Assembly (NCBI RefSeq): GCF_029852145.1 | Contig: NC_079969.1 | Span: forward strand, 28,512,459-28,576,458 | Source: Microplitis mediator | Taxonomy: Eukaryota > Arthropoda > Insecta > Hymenoptera > Braconidae | Reading direction: 5' to 3' | DNA length: 64,000 bases | In this document: positions 60,101 through 64,000 of the stretch, piece by piece | How positions within the stretch are numbered: position 1 is the stretch's first letter | Layout of the letters: each line of letters starts with the position of its first letter | The notes under the pieces: generated by a model | The model's input: only the letters and a program-made list of their open reading frames with translations | Told to the model about the DNA's origin: nothing | Databases searched by the model: none | Made by a program: the position numbers and the translations under genes

Positions 60101-63091
60101 CGGGTAATTACTAGGCTAATGGTCCGTAAAATTAAGAACCTGTAAGCTGTAGTTTGGTCTTGTATATACGCTCTCGGAATATCGATGCTCCTTCACTTCC
60201 TTCTTCAGCTCTTCTCCTCGTCCTCTTTCTCTCTAGAGCTAAACTCTACAGCATCCACTCTACTCGCAAACTGTCTTACCCAACTCACTAAATACATATC
60301 TACACAGATAGTTCCTCAACAATTTTCCATTTATCTCTTCCACCAGTTTAGTCTTTACTCTACTACATGCTTCTTTTCATCTCCTCTCAGTTAAACTTTT
60401 CCATTTCAATTAAATCCGACTTTTAATTATAATTATATTGTACTTAGTACCCATTCAATTTACGCGCTAAATTATTTACGATTAATTATTAATCATTTCT
60501 TTATTTTTTATTTTGCAGTATTACGAAATGTCATATGGTCTGAATGTCGAAATGCACAAGCAGGTAAGAATCTTTGTTTATATAATTAAATATATTTTTG
60601 ATAGATCGTAAAATTGATAAACAGAAACTAATTACGATTAAAAGACAAAATGGAAAAAAATAAAAAAAAATGTTAAATGGGCATATTCTTTCCCTCGGTA
60701 GTAACATAGATATATTCTGGCTCATTGTTCGGTGGCTCACAGTTAATACTCCCCAGTGATTCTCTTGCGGCAAACGATAACGGGGTAATTACTTTTACGA
60801 GGTGCGGCTCGGCAAGCGCTTTCCTCAATTAATAACAATGGCCCCGCTTACACCTGTGAATTAACGCTCGCAGTTTATACTAGGCTCGAACAGGTGTGTG
60901 CTAATGCCGTCAGAATACCTCCGTCATCATCCCTTATACATTTGTATGAATATTTTAGAATTAACATTTAAATCCAATACCCAGATCGGATACGACTTTT
61001 TTACGCCGAGTGTCACCAATTCCAGTCGGTATCTAATTGGCGCCCAATATATAGATAGATAGATAGATAGTAAATTTTATTCGACCATGAGATCTTGATC
61101 ACCTGTGGCCGTTCAAAAAACAATATTTACATTAGTTTTGCTATAATTACAATAAAAACAATAAAAATAAGAATAAGAATAAGAATAAGTTCCACTGTCA
61201 ACTCGTGTTTTCTGTCTCAAAAAAATAATTATATACAGCACTGCGAAATTCTATGAACGTAGGGAGAGATGTAATTCTCGGAGGAAGTGTATTCCAAACG
61301 CGAATCGCAGATACAATGAATGATTTATCATAAAATGCAAGATGACTGGTAGGTAGACGTAAATAGTCCTGCCTTACATCTCCCCTACGCAGCATCGGCT
61401 GTAGAAAAACTAATTCATTGTCGAATAATTGACCCTGATTAATATAAATTGCTTTATATAATAAGCAAGATAAAAAGAAATTTCTCCTAGTTTTCAGCGT
61501 TATCCAACCTAGTCTGCGATAATATGGTGTAATGTGCTCAAATCTACTAACTTTAAAAATGAAACGAATATATATGTAAATCTTCCATCAAACTGACTAA
61601 ATAGAAGATAATCCCGGCAAATATTTTTGTTCCGCAACGACAAATAATATAATTTATAACTCAGCGTTACTTATTTGCATAAAATATTTATTATAATTGA
61701 AAAACGATAAATTTAGTTGGATTTATCTTGCTGTCAAATTGTATAATATTGAATTAAACAATACATAATTTAAGTGTGGCAATTTTATTCAATAGATTGA
61801 AAACTACATGACATTTGTGAGGTTAAAGATCCATATGCTGTTTTATTAATTTATTAATTTATATTATATATATATCGTTATATTTAATGAGGTTTAATGG
61901 TAACAAGTTTGTTGAATAGATCTCTGCTAAATGAGGTGAAAATTAATAATACGTAGTACTAATTCATTTAGCATTATGTATAATGAGTACATACGTGTAT
62001 ATGTATACTCATCTGCCGTGTAATTAAAATAGCAGATGGATTAGAGGTATTAAAGCGTGTAAATGTTTGGCTTGCCGTGTGATAACCCGCGAGACCTTGC
62101 AGCAACTTTAAATATCATAAAACTTTATCTATAACTAAAGTTTGCCTACAGATATTGTACATACATATATAATAAATGATGTACATAGAGTTTAGTACTT
62201 AATGTATACGTGTTGAAACAGAAACTAAATGAAAGTGAATGATATGTGATGTAAGATCGATGGCTTGTTTCTCTATGTCATGTTTGTTTTTACTCATATG
62301 TACATATCTATAAACATTATAATTTTTTGTTGTTGACGTTTTTTTTTAGTTTAAATATAGACTAGGATAGAATACATAAATATAAGCTTATGTGATTATT
62401 TTACGAGAGGTTTTAAACACCTCACGCGTCGCTACATCTCCTGCTGAGCATAAAAATCGTAATATATGTATATGTATATATATTTATGCTGGTTTAGTAA
62501 CAAGAGAAAATAATGTAAGAGAGACAAGTGACAAGAGTCTTTTAAAAAACATAAGGCGTTAGTTTAGTGACGGAGTTGGGATAGAAAAAAAAAAATAAGA
62601 AAAAGTAAAACCCCAAATAAAAAATAAACGGCTGAAAAAATATTACGCTTTCAGAAGTAACGTGTGAGAATGAAGAAGGATGGCAAGACCGCCGGTATAT
62701 AGTCGGCGGGTGTAAATAAATGTTGAGATATAAATAATTCTCGTTTACCGCTGGAGAGTTTTAGCCCACGCGAGAGACTCGTGTTTACAAGCTAAATGAG
62801 CCGCGATTACCGATTGACCTTCCCGTGCCCCTCCCTCCTTTATTCTTATTTCTCCATTCATCGCTGGTATATTATTTTTTATTTTTTTTTTTCCATTTTT
62901 ACACGATAAATTTTACGAGCTGTATAATTTAAAGGTCTTTTTGTTTTTTACAGACGGAAATATCTAAGAGACTGAATGCAATAATTGCTCAAATCCTGCC
63001 ATTTCTATCTCAGGAACACCAACAGCAGGTACTGACGGCTGTAGATAGAGCTAAACAAGTCACGATGTCTGAACTTAATTCCATTGTTGGG
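48102..63091 (+). CDS. gro: Groucho/TLE co-repressor, N-terminal exons (partial, continues past window)
   Basis: Visible exons: 48102-48164, 57317-57414, 59109-59172, 60519-60563 and 62954-63091, in frame with GT/AG ends, giving the first 136 residues. Groucho is recruited by Hairy/E(spl), Runt, Dorsal, TCF and similar factors and represses transcription through histone deacetylase. Exon 1 encodes MYPSAGINAAAVAAAAAA, an Ala-rich leader. Exons 2-5 encode the conserved Q (tetramerisation) domain: FKFTVGDSCDRIKEEFNFLQ, MKLECEKLATEKIEIQRHYV, YYEMSYGLNVEMHKQ and LPFLSQEHQQQVLTAVDRAK. These match fly Groucho and human TLEs nearly residue for residue. The GP, CcN, SP and WD40 regions lie beyond the right edge. 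The first intron is 9.15 kb. The start was chosen by the MYP opening shared with fly Groucho. Confidence 0.96.
48165..57316. other. groucho intron 1 (9.15 kb)
   Basis: No coding exon of another gene is supported. Features seen: TA and ATT runs; a 16-bp inverted pair GTCAGCGCTGCCAACA and complement at 50960-50975 and 51025-51040; GC-richer patches at 49420-49590, 53690-53850 and 55790-56170; and a GTATGTAC/GTATG microsatellite at 56407-56440. Long introns near the start of developmental regulators often hold enhancers, but no specific site cluster was identified. Confidence 0.45.
57415..59108. other. groucho intron 2
   Basis: AT-rich, with a repeat element at 58430-58895 (listed separately). 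No coding frame with support. Confidence 0.45.
58430..58895. repeat. Dispersed repeat with AACTTCCCGCT ends
   Basis: AACTTCCCGCT at the left and AGCGGGAAGTT at the right are exact inverted 11-mers bounding 466 bp. The interior (GTTTTCGAGCTCAAGAACCT, TCAAAATCGGTTCATCCGTT, TACGTACGTACATACATACA) has no open frame. A truncated reverse copy is at 15575-15665, so it is a multi-copy family. Confidence 0.6.
59173..60518. other. groucho intron 3
   Basis: No repeat or gene recognised. The pyrimidine-rich stretch 60180-60400 lies upstream of exon 4. Confidence 0.4.
61051..61600 (-). pseudogene. CR1-like LINE 3' fragment in groucho intron 4
   Basis: The minus frame 61198-61395 encodes SFIVSAIRVWNTLPPRITSL, the conserved C-terminal tail of CR1/L2-type reverse transcriptases. 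Upstream the frame is broken by stops. The 3' end is a (TATC)n microsatellite (61051-61072 on the + strand as GATA), which is the usual ending of this clade in place of a poly(A) tail. It is a truncated, inactive insertion. Confidence 0.75.
61601..62953. other. Remainder of groucho intron 4
   Basis: AT-rich with no recognised feature apart from TATATA runs. Confidence 0.4.
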
Positions 63092-64000
63092 GTAAAGTAT
63101 CTATTTTTTTTGTCGCCAATAAATTTTATATAGAAGTATGTTTAGTTTATGCTTGAATTATAGTTACAAAGCGTCAAAGAGCGTAATTGAACGGGTTTAA
63201 TTGTGTTTCTCGACACGCATCCGCCACATCCGCGGACAGTAATAATTGTTAATCGATTCACGAACCGGCAAAAGAGAAAGATAGATAGTTATAATAATGA
63301 TAATAATGGTAATAATAATACATGGTCGAGCGAGAAAGAGAAAGTAGGTGGGGTAGGGGTTGATGTTGTTTCCAACGTAGAGATAGAATAATATCTGCAT
63401 ATAAAGTGGGAGCAAGTGAGAAAGACTGAGGGAGAGGAGAGAGGACATGGATGATGTGCTATCGGGCATGCATTGAAATTCAGTAGCGCACGTTATTCGA
63501 CACCCAACGCGGCCAGACTTATTTCGTAGTGTGTATTACACCGATAAGCGTTGAAATTGGCATTCAACCGTGGTCCCGTATAATTGAGTTCCGAGTTGCT
63601 ACTCGGTACTGTCGCTACTGCTGTAGTTGGATGGCTGTGTTGCTCGACGTGAATAATTTTCCTAGTTTCCATTCCCTCTGTCTTTCTCTTTATCGTCATT
63701 CGCTTTCCCTCCTTCGCTCAGTAACAGTTCTGCTGTACCGAGTCATCTGTATCTAGCACTACACTGGTAACATTACTCGTCCTCGTTTTATCTGTCCCTT
63801 ATACTCTGTTCAGACCATGTATAGCTATCAGTTGACAATTCTGTTAAATGATGCCTTAACGTTGGTAGCTTTGAGTGCCAGGCATTGGATGACGGCTCTT
63901 GGGACTTCCATCACTGTCAGCCGAGTCTAAGCAGTCGACAACTTTTCGATAGCACGCCATTTTATCTCTACACTGAAGTAACATTAAGAGACACACTGTA
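63092..64000. other. Start of groucho intron 5, to the window edge
   Basis: The next groucho exon was not found before 64000. Open frames here lack domains. A (TAA/TGA) microsatellite-like run lies at 63290-63325. Confidence 0.4.

Overview
The window is AT-rich insect nuclear DNA with split genes and many small inverted-repeat transposons. The protein sequences (a Groucho, a BAG6 and a Spc25 of insect type, plus an insect-type secreted LRR protein), jockey- and CR1-like retrotransposon remnants and the repeat load suggest a hymenopteran, probably a parasitoid wasp. That identification is inference, because no species-specific gene is recognised.

Layout. Positions 1-5057 are non-coding with two inverted-repeat elements. 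Positions 5058-11804 (+) hold an eight-exon gene for a secreted leucine-rich-repeat protein of 672 aa, followed by satellite-like arrays (12029-14400) and foldback elements. Positions 15968-17737 (-) hold Spc25, the kinetochore Ndc80-complex subunit, in four exons. Positions 19340-21276 (+) hold a four-exon gene for a 133-aa secreted protein. Positions 21877-30670 (+) hold a two-exon gene for a secreted protein of about 2838 aa, built on 21 tandem copies of a 106-residue repeat. Positions 31800-39082 (+) hold Bag6 in ten exons, 1128 aa. From 48102 (+) to the right edge lies the 5' part of groucho: five exons, including a 9.15-kb first intron, encode the N-terminal tetramerisation domain. For the first five genes listed the exon lengths sum to a multiple of three and every junction uses GT/AG; all five groucho exons visible also join in frame.

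The genes are functionally unrelated: kinetochore assembly, tail-anchored and misfolded protein triage, transcriptional co-repression and extracellular proteins. The two adjacent secreted genes at 19-31 kb do look like a pair. Each has a TATA box, an initiator-like site about 30 bp downstream, and a first coding exon of 17-18 codons that holds only the signal peptide and ends in phase 0.

The most unusual content is (1) the giant repeat protein, whose units are nearly identical and show higher-order duplication; (2) a self-nesting family of ~205-bp foldback elements with exact 9-bp target duplications in introns of the LRR gene and Bag6; and (3) a set of terminal-inverted-repeat elements whose interiors consist of short, diverged word repeats or minisatellites. 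No tRNA, rRNA or CRISPR feature was seen.
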